Source: Sphagnum compactum
Taxonomy: Eukaryota; Bryophyta; Sphagnopsida; Sphagnales
Assembly (NCBI GenBank): GCA_965153455.1
Contig: OZ234495.1
Location: 14,938,875 to 15,002,874 of the forward strand
Reading direction: 5' to 3'
Length of the DNA: 64,000 nucleotides
In this document: piece after piece, positions 9,230 through 21,293 of the stretch
How the letters are laid out: each line of letters begins with the position of its first letter
Numbering within the stretch: position 1 is the stretch's first letter
Made by a program: the position numbers and the translations under genes
Notes under the pieces: model-generated
What the model saw: the letters and a program-made list of their open reading frames with translations, nothing else
What the model was told of the DNA's origin: nothing
Databases searched by the model: none

Positions 9230-11930
9230 TTATTCATGACATCGTTTAGTATGTACATTTGTGTGATTGAACATTGTTTCATGCCAATCTTTGTGCCATT
9301 TGACACTATTTCCCAATCCATCTTCTACACGGTGTAACACCAATCTTGGGTGTAAATATGCATTTGCCTTTGTGAGGCGTATATTACGAATATTACATGC
9401 CAATACACTCATGTGTGAGGTGGCATGTTCATAAAGTGTCACATTGCCTTCTTTACATTCATTTGTGATCTTTTGCATTGTAGTGACCAATTGTGCAAGA
9501 GCCCTTTCCATTGGGGTTGATGAATTTATTATGTCATTAGACCCTACAATGGCATCCATAGGGAGATCACTTTGCTCCATGTTCATGAGCCCATCAAATT
9601 CCATGATCCCATCACCTTCAAAATGTTCATCATTGTCATCATCATTGGACTCCATATCATCTGGAATATGTCTACAAACATGTGACCCAACCCTCCACAA
9701 TGTGATCCATACCATGTTCCACAACAATGAATGATATCCTCTTGAGAAATGTCTGTGCATGTGAGAATGACCACAATTTGGTGTTTACACATGTTCCCTC
9801 GCAATGCCCATTCACATGTGCAACAAAATATTTTGGTGAATGGGAATTTCACCGCATAAATAACATTGGGAAGGCGTTGGTTCTATACGTCCCAAGCTCC
9901 ATCACTCTCAAGGGTTGGTTGGTACACATGGGTGAGTGGAATAAGGGCTGCCTTTTCCACACTTCGTGTAATAATGGCCTCCATAACCTTGTTTTTTATG
10001 GAACCTTTTTTTTCATTTCCAATGTGTGCATGTAGTGGCGTGTAATGGTTGTTGTTATCGCCACACCAACCAGTCAATCCTACACCCTCTAAGGCCTTTT
10101 GTGTCAAGAGCAAGCCAACATTTTAATGCACCATGATATGATTCAATGCTCGCTTGGGTGTCTTGGTTGGAATGGGGCACTCTTCGAACACCCACCATCC
10201 ATAATTCTATAAACATAAACACAATGCACAAGGATGAATAACATTATTACAAAAGAATTTTGAATATTAAACCATGATAAATATTATCACTTACCAAATT
10301 GATGGTAATAAGTTCAGAAGTAATTTGTCCACGCATCACCATGCCTATGTTTATGAAGGTTTTTTCTCACAGCAACCCTCCCACGTTATTTGAAGTCATC
10401 AATTGTTTCTCCATGATTGATGGACATGTACGTCACATCATGAAGGTCTTGGAGGATTCCACCCCACACTTCCACATCTTTGATTTTTTCAGTACCACGT
10501 AAGCGCCATGCTTTGAGAACATGCCAACAACAAAGGTAGATGGGAACCTTGTCCATACCCCATACGACCCTAATAAGGACACATATGCAATAAAATCTCC
10601 ATGAATGGATGGGGTTAGTACAACATAAAATGCATAATAATCAAGAATTTTACGAAAGATATTAAAAAAGATCTAAGGAAATAAACACAAAGTAGGTACT
10701 AGGTATAGAATTAACCGTAATGCCTTTAATTCTTGAGGTGCATCATCAATGAAAAAACATGATGGTTTCCAATGTGTTCGTGTGATAACATCTTATCTTT
10801 TAGTGGTTTCAACCATTCGATCAAATCCTCAATTGTTTGCCTACTTGTAATGATCCAAGCTAAAAGGACACCCGTGCGATGATCATCAAACCCCATCAAG
10901 GTGAATAGATGGAATTTCATGTCATTTGTGCCAAATGTGGCATTCATAGAAATGGCACCATTGTGACCATATGATAACATGGACTCACATTGAATTGGTG
11001 TTTGAATACATATGGTGAATGGGACTTGAGTCCCGTTGATTTCACCAACATCTTGGAAAAACAACACATTTTCCGGATGTTGGAGAGCCCAAGACTGAAT
11101 TGAAATTATAGGGTTGGTGTGTAAACGCCAACTCTTTCTTTATATTTCCGATCCAAATATGCAATGTTGCGAAGCTGAATGAAATCATTTCGTGTCATGC
11201 TTTGACCCGCATTCACATGTTCCCACCAAATTGTTTTATGTTTGTCATATATTTGTTTGGCTATGTAACATAAGCTTAGTTGGGCCCATATGTGGTCCTT
11301 CAATGCTTGTGACATGCGTGGAGCATAACGAGACATACGAAAAATGAATTTTGGGTCATGCTCACCATGTGCGAATGACCCATTAGTTCGTGTATGGGCC
11401 TTATGATAAATTGTGATCTCAGCCACATCAGGTTGTCTGTATAGATGTTTGATTGAAAATGATGCTAGGCATCTTCGTTTAATAGATCGAATGTGGGTTG
11501 AGTTTTTCCGATAGTCCTTTGGTCCACATCCGCACTGATACTTAGACCAAAAAAATTTCAAGACGTAAATGATTACTTCTTTGGTATATGAATTAAAGAA
11601 ATTAAAAAGGTTAATGCCATTAATGTTTACCACGTATGCCCGAGGTGGTTTTTGATAGTTGGATGCTTAACATCCGTTTGGTGCTTGTATCCCCTCGTTC
11701 ACCTTCCAAGAATTCCGAGATGCAAGCATATGGAACATAAGCAAATTGAATGGTCACTTTATTTTGCTTTCCATGGTGTATCCTGGACCTCCACACCAAG
11801 TCCTTGTTTGAGAAAGGGGACTTGGTGGGGTTTTGGACATGAATGGAATGGGACTTTGGAACCCTTCCCATGATTGAAGGAAGTAGGACAAATTCCTGCA
11901 CCAAGAGAATAAATATTTCTATAAACATTC
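9230..11930 (-). mobile_element. Mutator-like (MULE) transposase remnant
   Basis: Read on the minus strand, the parts follow MULE order. About 11,930-11,640 and 11,633-11,106 give an amino-terminal region with RRCLASFSIKHLY and a later HGEHDPKF. About 11,067-10,726 gives the start of the DDE domain, ATFGTNDMKFHLFTLMGFDD and GVLLAWIITSRQTIEDL. Then IDDAPQELKALR and, at 10,560-10,300, a CCWHVLKAW block. About 9,852-9,583 carries a SWIM zinc finger, CTC...CKH at 9,822-9,781. The gene is dead: a one-base shift falls at a six-A run (10,752-10,757), other frame breaks and stops occur, and the residue expected to be the first catalytic Asp before ATFGT is Asn (codon 10,944-10,942). Some gaps may be introns. 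FAR1/FHY3 proteins share this fold, but the decay and setting favour a transposon. Confidence 0.8.
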
Positions 11931-11944
11931 ATCATTGAACAAAA

Positions 11945-12270
11945 ACCCAAAATGTAATACATACATGGTTCCTTTAAAATTGATGTTGTGACTTAGAATT
12001 CCCATTACAATACCCATATCATGATATAAAATATTTATTGTTCCAATGTACATCACGTACAATACTTGCATTATGAACCCATATGATAAAACAAATTTTT
12101 GCAATACCCACATTGAGCTATTAAACCTTCCATCATTGAAAATGTTCACACATGGAATACCCGGATTGTACTTTAAACCCACAATGTCTGAAAACCCCAT
12201 GTAGCAATACCCACATAATGATAATTAATGCACATTGTTTGAGAGGTGCAAAATGCAATACATGCCTTAA
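11945..12270. repeat. Scattered CAATACCCACAT motifs right of the MULE
   Basis: Copies or near-copies occur near 12,006, 12,060, 12,101, 12,205 and 12,254, in the same orientation as the 53-bp array on the other side of the transposase. They are spaced irregularly at about 40-55 bp and are not a strict tandem repeat. Confidence 0.6.
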
Positions 12271-13450
12271 GCCATAAAATCCACGCTCGCTATGGGGAAT
12301 CAATGCATTATTTGCATATGGGTATGAAAAATCAAACTACAAAGAGATATTGAATATGAAATATTCATGTAAAAGTATAAAACCTTTATTTATGGTTGTA
12401 TATTTAATGAAACTTGACACCCTTTTTACATCCCCTAACTAGGAAATGAAAAGAGGTTGAATTGTGAAAATATAAACACAAAACAAAAGAAGTAACAATA
12501 GACAAATGCACACCTTTAGGAATAAAAGATGACAACGTTCCACCAAAGTTTGTAGTCCCAATTGAAAATGCAACCCTAAAAAATCATAACTTGTACAAAA
12601 GTGGGTTAGAAAATATTAAACTCTAACAACTATGGAACATATGCAAACAAAGGAGATTCATAATTATGGTATAGATCTAAACAAGTGATAAGATAAAAAA
12701 CCAATACAATGAGCAAAGTTTAGAGTATGAACCTAAAGCCTTGAAATATATGAACCAAATTCTTATACACTATCATAAGGCATAACCCTAAAATCCAAAT
12801 GATATTTTGCCATAAACCCTATTACAACCCTAACTATACAAACCATAACAAAAAAAAATCCTAATGATATACGCCCTAAACTCAAAAATAATAATAAATT
12901 ATACAAATTATATAATGCAAAACAAAAAAATTAAAAAAAACCATAGGCTGAAATTTAAAAACCAAAATTTAAATATTTTAAACTATAAATATTTATTGAC
13001 TGAAAGAAAATACCTTAATTTTTAAAAGTAATCAAATAAATTTTATACAAAACCAAAAGAAAAGATGTGATTTTTCCAACCTAATTCTTTCCACTCTTTT
13101 TGAAGAAAATATAAAATGAAATTGTATTATTTCACATATGTGTAAACCCTAAAATTTTCCCCCCAAATTTAGCCTACTTTAGGTTAATTACTATACATTT
13201 GTGAAAAACTTACTAATTAATTTATGTGTCCCAACCCTAAGCTTAAACCATAATCCAATAGTACATACATATAATAATTACATGAAAAGATGTATTGTAA
13301 TGTCCATTCAATAATAAATTAGGTAAACAAAATTTAATAAAATATGCATTAATTAAACCAAAATGGCAGCAACTATGGCATTGTTTCCACTATAAATTAT
13401 TTGTAATACTTACATATGAGGACATATGTTCATCATCCATGAACTAAGGC
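12271..13450. other. AT-rich stretch with a dispersed direct repeat
   Basis: No gene is supported. About 13,060-13,290 is a direct repeat of about 6,410-6,650 and partly of 7,850-7,985: it shares ATTGTATTATTTCACATATG, TTTTCCCCCCAA and CATAATCCAATAGTA in the same order. The three copies bracket the MULE region. Confidence 0.55.
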
Positions 13451-13454
13451 GAAC

Positions 13455-13835
13455 CTTAATAAATTGATAGGTAGGATTGGGGGGGGGGGTTCAAAAAAGT
13501 GAATAGGTAGTTAATTAAGTATTTGGTTATGTAAAAAGCATAGATAGATAGGTAGTTAGGTAGATAGGCAAATTAGTACATAAGAAACAAATTACTTTAT
13601 CAAGGTGACTAGGTTTGTAAAGTATTTATGTCAATAGGGTGGTTGTGTATGTAAGGTAGTTAGGTTAGTAGGGTAGGTAGTTAATACAGTGGTTAAGTTA
13701 GTAGGGTATGTAACTAATAGGGTAGCTAGGTTAGTAGGGTAGGTGGTTAGTAAATTAGCTAGGTCAATAGGATAACTAGCTATTAGGGTAGGTATGTCAA
13801 TAGGGGATAATAAATAAGGTACCAAGGTTGGTGCA
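13455..13835. repeat. Degenerate TAGGTAG / GTTAGTAGGGTAG array
   Basis: An irregular array of GGTTAGTAGGGTAGGT- and TAGGTAGATAGG-like units, with a poly-G tract near 13,480. Similar blocks occur at about 1,310-1,460, 6,715-6,960, 38,260-38,420 and 57,340-57,415. Confidence 0.7.
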
Positions 13836-14023
13836 ATACTTATGAGGGTAGGAAAGTGAGGAGGGTAGCTATGTGTGAGGTCAAGTCCAGGAGAAAAACG
13901 GCAAAATAGTGATAAAAAAAATAAAATAAAATACAGTGATCAACAGCAAAAAGAAATGGATTGTGATGAACCCCATCTGGTGTCGAATGAAAAAACGCAG
14001 CCCATCCAGTGGACAGAACAACC

Positions 14024-14070
14024 AATTGGTGCATTGGTGGTTGCCAGTTCACTCTGGCCCAGGATCTAGA
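14024..14070 (-). repeat. End of the dispersed TIR family, inverted
   Basis: The reverse complement reads GGCCAGAGTGAACTGGCAAC and then CACCAATGCACCAATTG, matching 2,272-2,315. The TAGGTAG array lies immediately to its left, as in the two-ended copies at 1,185-1,558 and 38,129-38,476, so this may be the right end of a copy whose left end is lost. Confidence 0.5.
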
Positions 14071-15804
14071 ACCTTGGAAGATCTGACAGTAAGAATTCTG
14101 TCCAGAAAATACAAATCCAATTTATTACAAACTTTCACAACTATTTGAGTATGGCTCAGCTCGACCTTTATTGGCCTTGCCTACCAAGGCAAGGATATTG
14201 TGTTTAGATCCATCATAGAGTATAGTAGCATAATGGATTTTGGCCCCTACGTAATAGGTTTATTTTTATGTGAGGATTTTTGAAAAGATGATATTTTGGC
14301 TTGTGTTGAAACTTGAGATTAGTTATAGAGTTATAATATCTTCAAGGATTTTGGTTTCTTTTAGAGGATTTTTTGAGGATCATATTTTAGCATGGTGAAC
14401 TATTTGAGTTTCCATAATTCTTCTTTTGCCTTAAGATACATTTTAATGTAAATGGCAAGGCCACAGTGTGACACACTCGTTATTTATGCAAGCATTCAAT
14501 ATCCAATGAAAAAACAGAATAAACATTGATTTTGTGGTAATCAATGTTCTCTCTTCCCTTTCACACTAGTCTTACATTTAGCAAAAAGTGCCACGAAAAT
14601 AATCTAGAATTTTTTAACCCTTAAAAATACAACTGAGGCTTCAAATGGATTCCACTAAAATTCATGTGGCTTCTTCCCAAAGCAGTGTTGTTTTCTTTTA
14701 ATTTTGTGATGTTGCTCAAGTGGCAATCATCCATAAGAACATTTACACAAATTTGGTGACATTCAAAATTATGAAAGTACAAAAATCTTAAGCACCCTTT
14801 GTGCTCTCCAGAGAAACAAACTAGTGTTAATGTCAGGTTAAAAGAGTATCGTAAAGTAAGACAAACACAGCACAAGAACCCCGAGTTTCACCATACACAG
14901 GATGAGATTAAAAAAACCTGCAAAAAAGCACATTAGCATTCAAGGGGGGGGTGAAACTCAGAAAACCATCAATTTTGGTGGTAAATTTAGTTTCATCCTG
15001 TTTTTCCTTTTTCCTGAGCGCCTCCACTGCTGCTACATATATTTTCACTGCTCTTACCTGTACAATTACTGTAATTAGTCTCAAACCTTGTGCATTAAAT
15101 GTTGAATTTCAGCATTTCGTACTGAGTTGCAGCATTTCATACTGAGATTCAATAAAATGTCCTTATTTTGCAGATACCACTGAAAGAGGGGATAGGGGGT
15201 GAAAGGAGGCCCAAAGACAGGGTGAAGATAGGGTTACCTTCGAGATAACTCTAATCAATAGAGGCTTTTATTTTTTCAATTAAAAAAGGCAGAATTTAAA
15301 TAAATGCAAAACTCCAAATGTTGGTGTTTTGAGAAAGACAATAGTTTTTTTGGCCAAACCCATCACTAGAAAATGAAATGAAATTACTTAAATGTCCAAA
15401 ATTGCACACTGATGAGAAATACAGGAAGTATTACGTTCAGGCCTGACTGCAGACTCCAAATCCCTGGTTTTGTGACTCTTGAAGCAGGCAAATGCTTGCA
15501 TTGCAGCCTAGCTAGCAGGAGAACCAAAATTATCTGTAATAGACTTAGCACATACATACACAGAACTCTCTCTACCATCAAAAGGAAGCACAATTCCTAC
15601 AGAAAGGACCTTTAACATGTTCATGCGCAACAACCTTGACTCAACCAGATTCTTCATACATTGAGACCAGGATAAAAATGGGATAAAGGTTTTTGGTCTA
15701 CTTATGACTTCTCATAAACAGAAGCATATAGTGAAAACGAGCAAATAACTCTGGAGTGTGGTGTGCCCTGCACCTGTCAGGGTTTAGACATATGTGTTCC
15801 AAGC
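14071..15804. other. Intergenic stretch downstream of the PPR gene
   Basis: No supported gene. Composition becomes less AT-rich toward 15,400. The part from about 15,400 to 15,804 probably holds the 3' UTR of the minus-strand PPR gene. I could not identify a poly(A) signal with confidence. Confidence 0.35.
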
Positions 15805-18800
15805 CTACCGAAGCAGTCGTCGACTTGGTCGCTTCCCACGTTTCCAGAAAGATTTTGCATTCTCAGGTATTTTTCCAAGGGACCCTTGCCTTGGGGTCTG
15901 ACCTGCATTGGCCTTCTGGTCATTTACTTGCTTCCGCTGTAGTGACACTTTGAGAATAGCTCTTAGCTTGGCATATGTTTTAGTATCAGGAGATTTTCCC
16001 TTCTTCAGCATTTCTTCATGATACTTATAGGCCTTGGTGAAATCTCGCACACGCAAAAAGGCATAGATGAGGGTGCAATATGAGAATGAATCTGGCTTCA
16101 AGCCTGCAGATCTAATCTCATGCAATATCTCTGGCCCTTTTCTATGGTTTCCACCTCTACAGTAAGCATTCAACAGCATGTTGTAGATCATGAGGTCAGG
16201 TTTGTGACCTAGTTTTTCAAACTCGAAAATTACATCTCTAGCATCACGAAGTAGACCTTGCTTTGCAAATGCATCCACAAGAGTCACAAATGTGACCCGG
16301 GTTCCTGCACAATTTTCTTCCCTCATTGTCTTCCAGACTTCTTTGACCATTTCAATGTTCCCTGCCCGTCGATATCCATCTAACAGTGCCGTATAAGTCT
16401 CAACACTAGGGCTTATGCCATCTTGTCGCATCCTCTCAAAAACCATAGCAGCCTTCTCATGCCAGTGACCCTCAGAGTAAGCATTGATGAGAGCTGTGTA
16501 GGAATAAGCATTTGGTGTAACTCCAGCATTTCGCATTCGGTTGAAAACACTAGCTGCCTTGTCACTCATTTTCTGTTTGCCATAAGCACCTATCAGAGCT
16601 GTGAAGGTGACAACATCAGGTTTTAAACCTGCAGCTTCCATTTCTTGCATCAAAGCTTCAGCCACTTTGTACTGTCCATGGCACCCATAGCAATGGATGA
16701 GGATATTAAACGTTTTTTTATTTGGCTCTAAGCCCCGCTCTTTCATCTCAACTACTAAGCCCTCCATCTCCTCAAGCTCACCCACCTTCCCATAAGCATC
16801 AATGAGTGTGTTGTAGATGATGACATTCAGGGGCATGCCCAACCTTTCCATCTCTATTGCAGCAAGAAGTGCTTCTTTTGGGTGCCGTGTGTCACAGAAT
16901 GCTTTGATGAGTGATCCAAAGGCAGTAACATCTGGTCTCACACCTCTCTCCATCATACATCTATAAACACCCAATACTTTATGAAGACCATCCTTTCCCT
17001 TTCTTGCTTCAGTTATGAGAATACTGAAGGTTACCGAATCTGGCTCTGTACCAGTAGCTTGCATTTGTTCTAGCACTGCAAAGATCTCTTCATGCCTGCA
17101 CATATGGCAATGAACAAACTTTCATCACCTCACCACAAACCAGAATACATCTGAAACTGAAGTTCAAACTCAAGTTATATTGCAGCTAGCACTCAGAATT
17201 CAGGTTCTTTAGAATATTGATGTATGGAAAGGAAAAGGCAGGTTTGAACAAGCATATACTATTCTTTGGGGTCTAAAGTCTAACTTCCAAGACAAAAGTA
17301 CAGATCTGGACTCTTAGCACATGCCAATGCTAATTGGACCACTTTGAGTACATTGTAGAGGGGTAAGCCTGCCCAGTGTTTAACAGCATCCTGAAAGTAT
17401 CCAATAGCATCCGAACAAAGAGAAGTAATATGCATGCTAGTTGGGGCTCAAACCTGTCACAATATGAAAGTGCTGTTAACAAGGTGTTGTATACTTCGAC
17501 AGAATGAAATGTCTTGTCAGATGGCAAACTCCGGTACAAGGCAAGAGCTTCATCGATCATTTTTGCTTTCCCAAGCAAGTTAAATATGATGGAGAAACTT
17601 CGAGAATCAAGGAGACATGGCTTGTGAAGGCGCATCCACTGGAAAAATGACAAAGCTTGAACAAATAATTTGTCTTCTCCCAAGACTTTCAACACAAGAT
17701 TGCCCTCCACAACCAAAATCTTATGTTTGAATTCAACAAGGCAGTCCTCCAGAGAATGGTTCTGGGGCAAATTATTTGCAATGTGCAGAATTTCTCTTAC
17801 GGGTTCTGAGAGTTCAGCTTTCTGGGTCAAAAATGATGAACTTTCCATTCCAGACACACTTTGTGATGAAGTCTCTGGAACTCCCATCTTTTGTGGAAGA
17901 GCAACAACAGGACTTCTGTCATAAATGTTGTGTGTCGATGAAAAAGCAGATTCCTCTGGCATGGATCTGCTCCTTGGAACTCGGTGAGTAACAGCATCTA
18001 GAGCAGTAACATGGTTTCCATTACTTGCAGTTTTTCCAGAGTTTTGTTTTCTCCAATTCCGCACTCTACCCTCTGTCGCACTAACTCGGTTTCCAGTGCG
18101 AGTTTCCAGAAACTTGTTCAATAAGTCCTTATCATCTTCAGCACCAGTGCCAGCTGAATCCAATGCTATCTAATCCCTTCCATAAATCCCAAAAGCACAA
18201 TAACAACTGTTGAAACCCCACAAGCAATCCATGGAACACTCAAATGCATGAGAAACATAGCCACACAAGTCCTTGCTACCAAATGCAACTGTGCAGGGAG
18301 CATTTCTCTCATTCAACTATGGTCAAGACCAGACACACAAAACCATAAAACGTGTGCTAACTCAAACTTTGTTTGTAAGGTCACCATTCTTACAACACAA
18401 TCAGCCTGGCATATAAATTAACCCTGAATGGTGAAAAGAAAATAGCTCTTGGCTGCAAGAGCCACAAAAAGCTCAATGGAATCAGTTGATTGTGCAACTG
18501 ATTTGCTCCACATTCAACACTAAAGAAATGGCAGAATTCCACAGACGACCAGGGAGAAAAGTATGGCGTTATCATTGGTTCCCACATTGCATGGGCGGCA
18601 TACAAATGCGCCTCTCGATATACATCAAACTCAATGAAACATCACAACGCAAGTCTCGAACCCTAATCTGTTCAGCGAGAAAGGGTGGGGTACATAAAGA
18701 TAGAAAAACAAAAAAGATACCTGCATTCTCTTGTTGGCGGAGCCAGATTTTGGCAGATGAAGTAGCTGGGCCAAGCCATTGATGCGTACCGCTCCTCTCC

Positions 18801-18963
18801 GGGCGTCAATTTTCAGCCGCTGCTGCACCACTGGCATGTCCATCAACGGACGAGCAAATGATGTCGATGAGGACAAGGAATATGATCCCTTGCTCTCCTC
18901 CGTCCGCAGCTCCGAGCCGAATGCTGCCGCAAGGCTGGCTGCTGCTCCTGCTGTCGTCGTCAT
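15805..18963 (-). CDS. EMB1006-like: Chloroplast-type PPR protein, EMB1006-like
   Basis: Three coding exons: 18,963-18,721, 18,169-17,454 and 17,095-15,805. The joined frame is 2,250 nt (749 aa plus stop). Splice sites are CAG/GTATCT with ATTAG/ATAGCA (phase 0), and ACAG/GTTTGA with TGCAG/GCATGA (phase 2, rebuilding the Arg of CDRHEE). The ATG at 18,963 is the first in its frame and leads into an Ala/Ser/Thr-rich, acid-poor start that suits a plastid transit peptide. About 12 PPR motifs follow, spaced 35 residues, from near residue 305 (VEVYNTLL) to 690 (DTKTYAKLR). The motifs are plain P-type; no DYW, E or SMR domain is present. The order of repeats, the phrase YAFLRVRDF and the basic tail with an FWK motif match Arabidopsis EMB1006 (At5g50280) as I recall it. 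PPR proteins bind organelle RNA; its target is not shown here. Confidence 0.9.
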
Positions 18964-19140
18964 TTCTGCCTTCTTGCGTCCCTCATTTGCTATGCTGTTC
19001 ACGCTGGTGAAAGTGTCTTCGCGGAAGTGCCAGTTGATCCCCAAACCCTAAACACACACACCCCCCCCCCCACCCATCCAAAACCCTAAAGGCACTCTGT
19101 TCGAAGCCCTAAACCCATGTAGGGTAAGGTACCAGCCTGC
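18964..19140 (-). promoter_or_regulatory. Probable 5' leader/promoter of the PPR gene
   Basis: GC-richer sequence just upstream of the ATG, with CCCTAAA/AAACCCTA motifs (telo-box-like, near 19,042-19,050, 19,081-19,089 and 19,109) and a poly-C tract at 19,061-19,071. Telo-box motifs are common in plant promoters of housekeeping and translation-related genes. No clear TATA box was identified. Confidence 0.4.
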
Positions 19141-19183
19141 AGGCATTTCTGAGAAGAGAGACCAGACCCAAATGCTACCAGAA

Positions 19184-19530
19184 GAGCAGCTCCAACGGTG
19201 CTGAGTATGTGGACTAGCAAAATAAAATTAGACGAAGAAAAGTCAAAATATGCTCAGCAAAATGGTTTTGGCCCAGCATTTTTTCACAGAATGCTGATCA
19301 TGGTAAATGGGACAGCCTAATAAATATGATCGGACGGCTATGAAGAGTCTAATAAATAGGATCTGACTGCTGCTCCCTATTTCCGATTGGCCAACGAAAA
19401 ATGATTGGTCTAGGTGGTTTGCTATTAGTACTTCCCACCTATTTGCAGTCCCAGTTTTATTTAAAGAACTAAACTTGGATGTGACAAATATTTTTGCTAG
19501 GTCGCACACTTAGCACTCCTCGAGCTGCTC
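19184..19530. mobile_element. MITE with long TIRs (GAGCAGCTCCAACGGTGCT)
   Basis: The left end GAGCAGCTCCAACGGTGCTG and the right end, whose reverse complement is GAGCAGCTCGAGGAGTGCTA, form inverted repeats of about 40 bp (near 80 percent by eye), both running into a CTAGCAAAA block. Flanks are GAA on the left and TAA on the right, compatible with a decayed TAA duplication. The length (347 bp) and lack of a gene fit a PIF/Harbinger-type MITE. It sits directly upstream of the PPR promoter. Confidence 0.75.
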
Positions 19531-20590
19531 TAAGTCATAATTGGTTTGTGAGGAGGAATGCCAGCACCCCAGTGGTAGCTAGCATGTGAAGACACATGAA
19601 GCACCCTGATGCACCATTCATCTAGCACCATAACTTGTCATCACAAACAACCAGTTATGTCTAGTAACTAACTTGATGCAGGGTTGCCGCACGTAATCTT
19701 TCCACTCCCATGGCTTGATTATTTGCATTAACCCTTGGCCTCTCTGTAATTACCTAGTCCATAAAGCTCTCCTAGAAATTTCCTTGGTGTAGGATAAAGC
19801 CCTAGGGTTTATCATTCCTAAACGTAAATCAGGAGGAAGAGAGTTTGTATGCCTACTTATGCACAAGATCTTACTTTCCTAGATATAAAATGCCCTTAAA
19901 ATACACTAGGACATTTCTTCCAATTGCTTTATGTTATCGTGTGGAAGGCACCTTATATTTGTGAGGAGCTCTCCTAGCAAAAAGGAGGGGAATAAAACAA
20001 TGCCTTATATTTGAAGTTTGATGGAAGCTTTGGTAGGGCCATGATAAACAAAATTGACCTCAAAAACTTGAACAAAACAAAGAAAAACAAAGAAACAAAA
20101 AAATGAGAACTCAGAACTAAATTTGGCATCAAGCTTTTGTTACTTACACACTACAATTTACAAACAAACTACAACCAATCATCAATGAACATCAACATAC
20201 AAAAATAAGTTATAATTTCTACATAATGAATCCATTCTACATTGTAAGATCACACAAGATGAAAGAAAAAATATCCCCGACCCACAATTGTGTCATGTAG
20301 TGTGCTTGAACACTTTGTGTGTTTGAACATGTTGTAGTCTACAAGTTATGACTCCCTTTGAGCAACAAACCTTAAACACAAGTATTTGAAGAACTTTGAA
20401 CATTTATTTGAGCATAACACCTACAAAAGTGGCTTTTTACATGGGGAAATAATAATTACTCTCAATTACATAGTGTGTCAAAATAGATGTATTTGAAAAG
20501 AGTAAGATTAAGAAACATTTACCCATTTTCTTAATAATAAGGTAGCCAATGATTTTGAACCACTGGTGTTGTTTTAAAGAATTTTGATTT
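19531..20590. other. Intergenic stretch, no gene seen
   Basis: Ordinary AT-rich sequence. No open frame with recognisable content and no clear repeat apart from short CACAAGTATTTGAA-like words. Confidence 0.4.
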
Positions 20591-20726
20591 GTAGCCAAAG
20601 TGGTGATCATCCATAGGGAGATGTAGAAAACATGGTGATCCACCATCCCGAAGAAGATTTAGCCAAAGCTATGAATAAAAAAGTAAAGTACAAATCTTTA
20701 ACCATCCTTCTATATTTTTGGCTACA
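20591..20726 (+). repeat. GTAGCCAAA...TTTTTGGCTAC element, copy 1
   Basis: Starts GTAGCCAAAGTGGTGATCAT and ends TATATTTTTGGCTACAC, with an AGATTTAGCCAAAGC core. The ends GTAGCCAAA and TTTGGCTAC form a short inverted repeat. Related copies lie at 24,063-24,168, 25,973-26,112 (inverted) and partly at 32,545-32,620. Confidence 0.65.
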
Positions 20727-20942
20727 CAATGAAAACTAAGTTCATAAATCTGATGATCTTTACCGTTTTTTTCCCCTCACCTCTGGCAGCTGAAAACCTC
20801 CAAAACCACTACTTTTTTTTTCGAATATTTAAATTTAAATTTCTCTTCATGGCAAAATTTCACCAGTCAAAAATACTGTCTAGATTCCAGTTTATAGTTC
20901 ATACTACTGTTGGGTGGTTACTAGAAACAGCCACATTCAATC

Positions 20943-21036
20943 AGCACCCACCAGCAATTTGCACTATCCACTGGATGCCTGTTATTACTAGTTGTGGATG
21001 ATCCTCAACTGAGTTAATATTTGGTTTCACCTTTGG
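20943..21036 (+). repeat. Copy of the segment at 1,198-1,290
   Basis: Shares ATCCACTGGATGCCTGTTAT, then AGTTGTGGATGA, CCTCAACTGAGTTAATATTT and GGTTTCACCTT with 1,214-1,286. The identity is clearly high over about 80 bp. It corresponds to the left part of the 1,185-1,558 element, so a truncated copy of that family lies here. Confidence 0.75.
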
Positions 21037-21074
21037 CACTGTCCCATCCTGCATTTTGCCTATCATCCTCAGTT

Positions 21075-21293
21075 TCAGGGAAACCCAGGGTTTTGCTCCT
21101 GTATTTTCCTATTTTTGCAGATACATAGAAGAAGACCCTTAACCTCATGGCTTGTGTGCTCACACTGAACTTTGGCTCTGATTTTTCGTTGCAAGATTTT
21201 GGGTGAGTCTATATCCAACACTCCACTTGCATCGCCACCGACAACCCTAGGCCAAGGTCTGCCATTCACTATTTCATACACACAATCAGACAT
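21075..21293 (-). CDS. Short open frame, unrecognised
   Basis: A 72-codon ATG-started frame containing YEIVNGRPWPRVVGGDASG and a later KGLLLCICKNRK. Composition is protein-like, and a T-rich tract ending in ACAG lies about 75 bases upstream on the minus strand. It could be an exon of a larger minus-strand gene, part of the 3' region of the next gene, or a transposon fragment. I recognise no domain. Confidence 0.25.
   Translation of the reverse strand: MSDCVYEIVNGRPWPRVVGGDASGVLDIDSPKILQRKIRAKVQCEHTSHEVKGLLLCICKNRKIQEQNPGFP

Noticed and set aside
13455-13835. TAGGTAG-rich block as interstitial telomere sequence
   Set aside because: The plant telomere unit is TTTAGGG; this array has a different, irregular unit.
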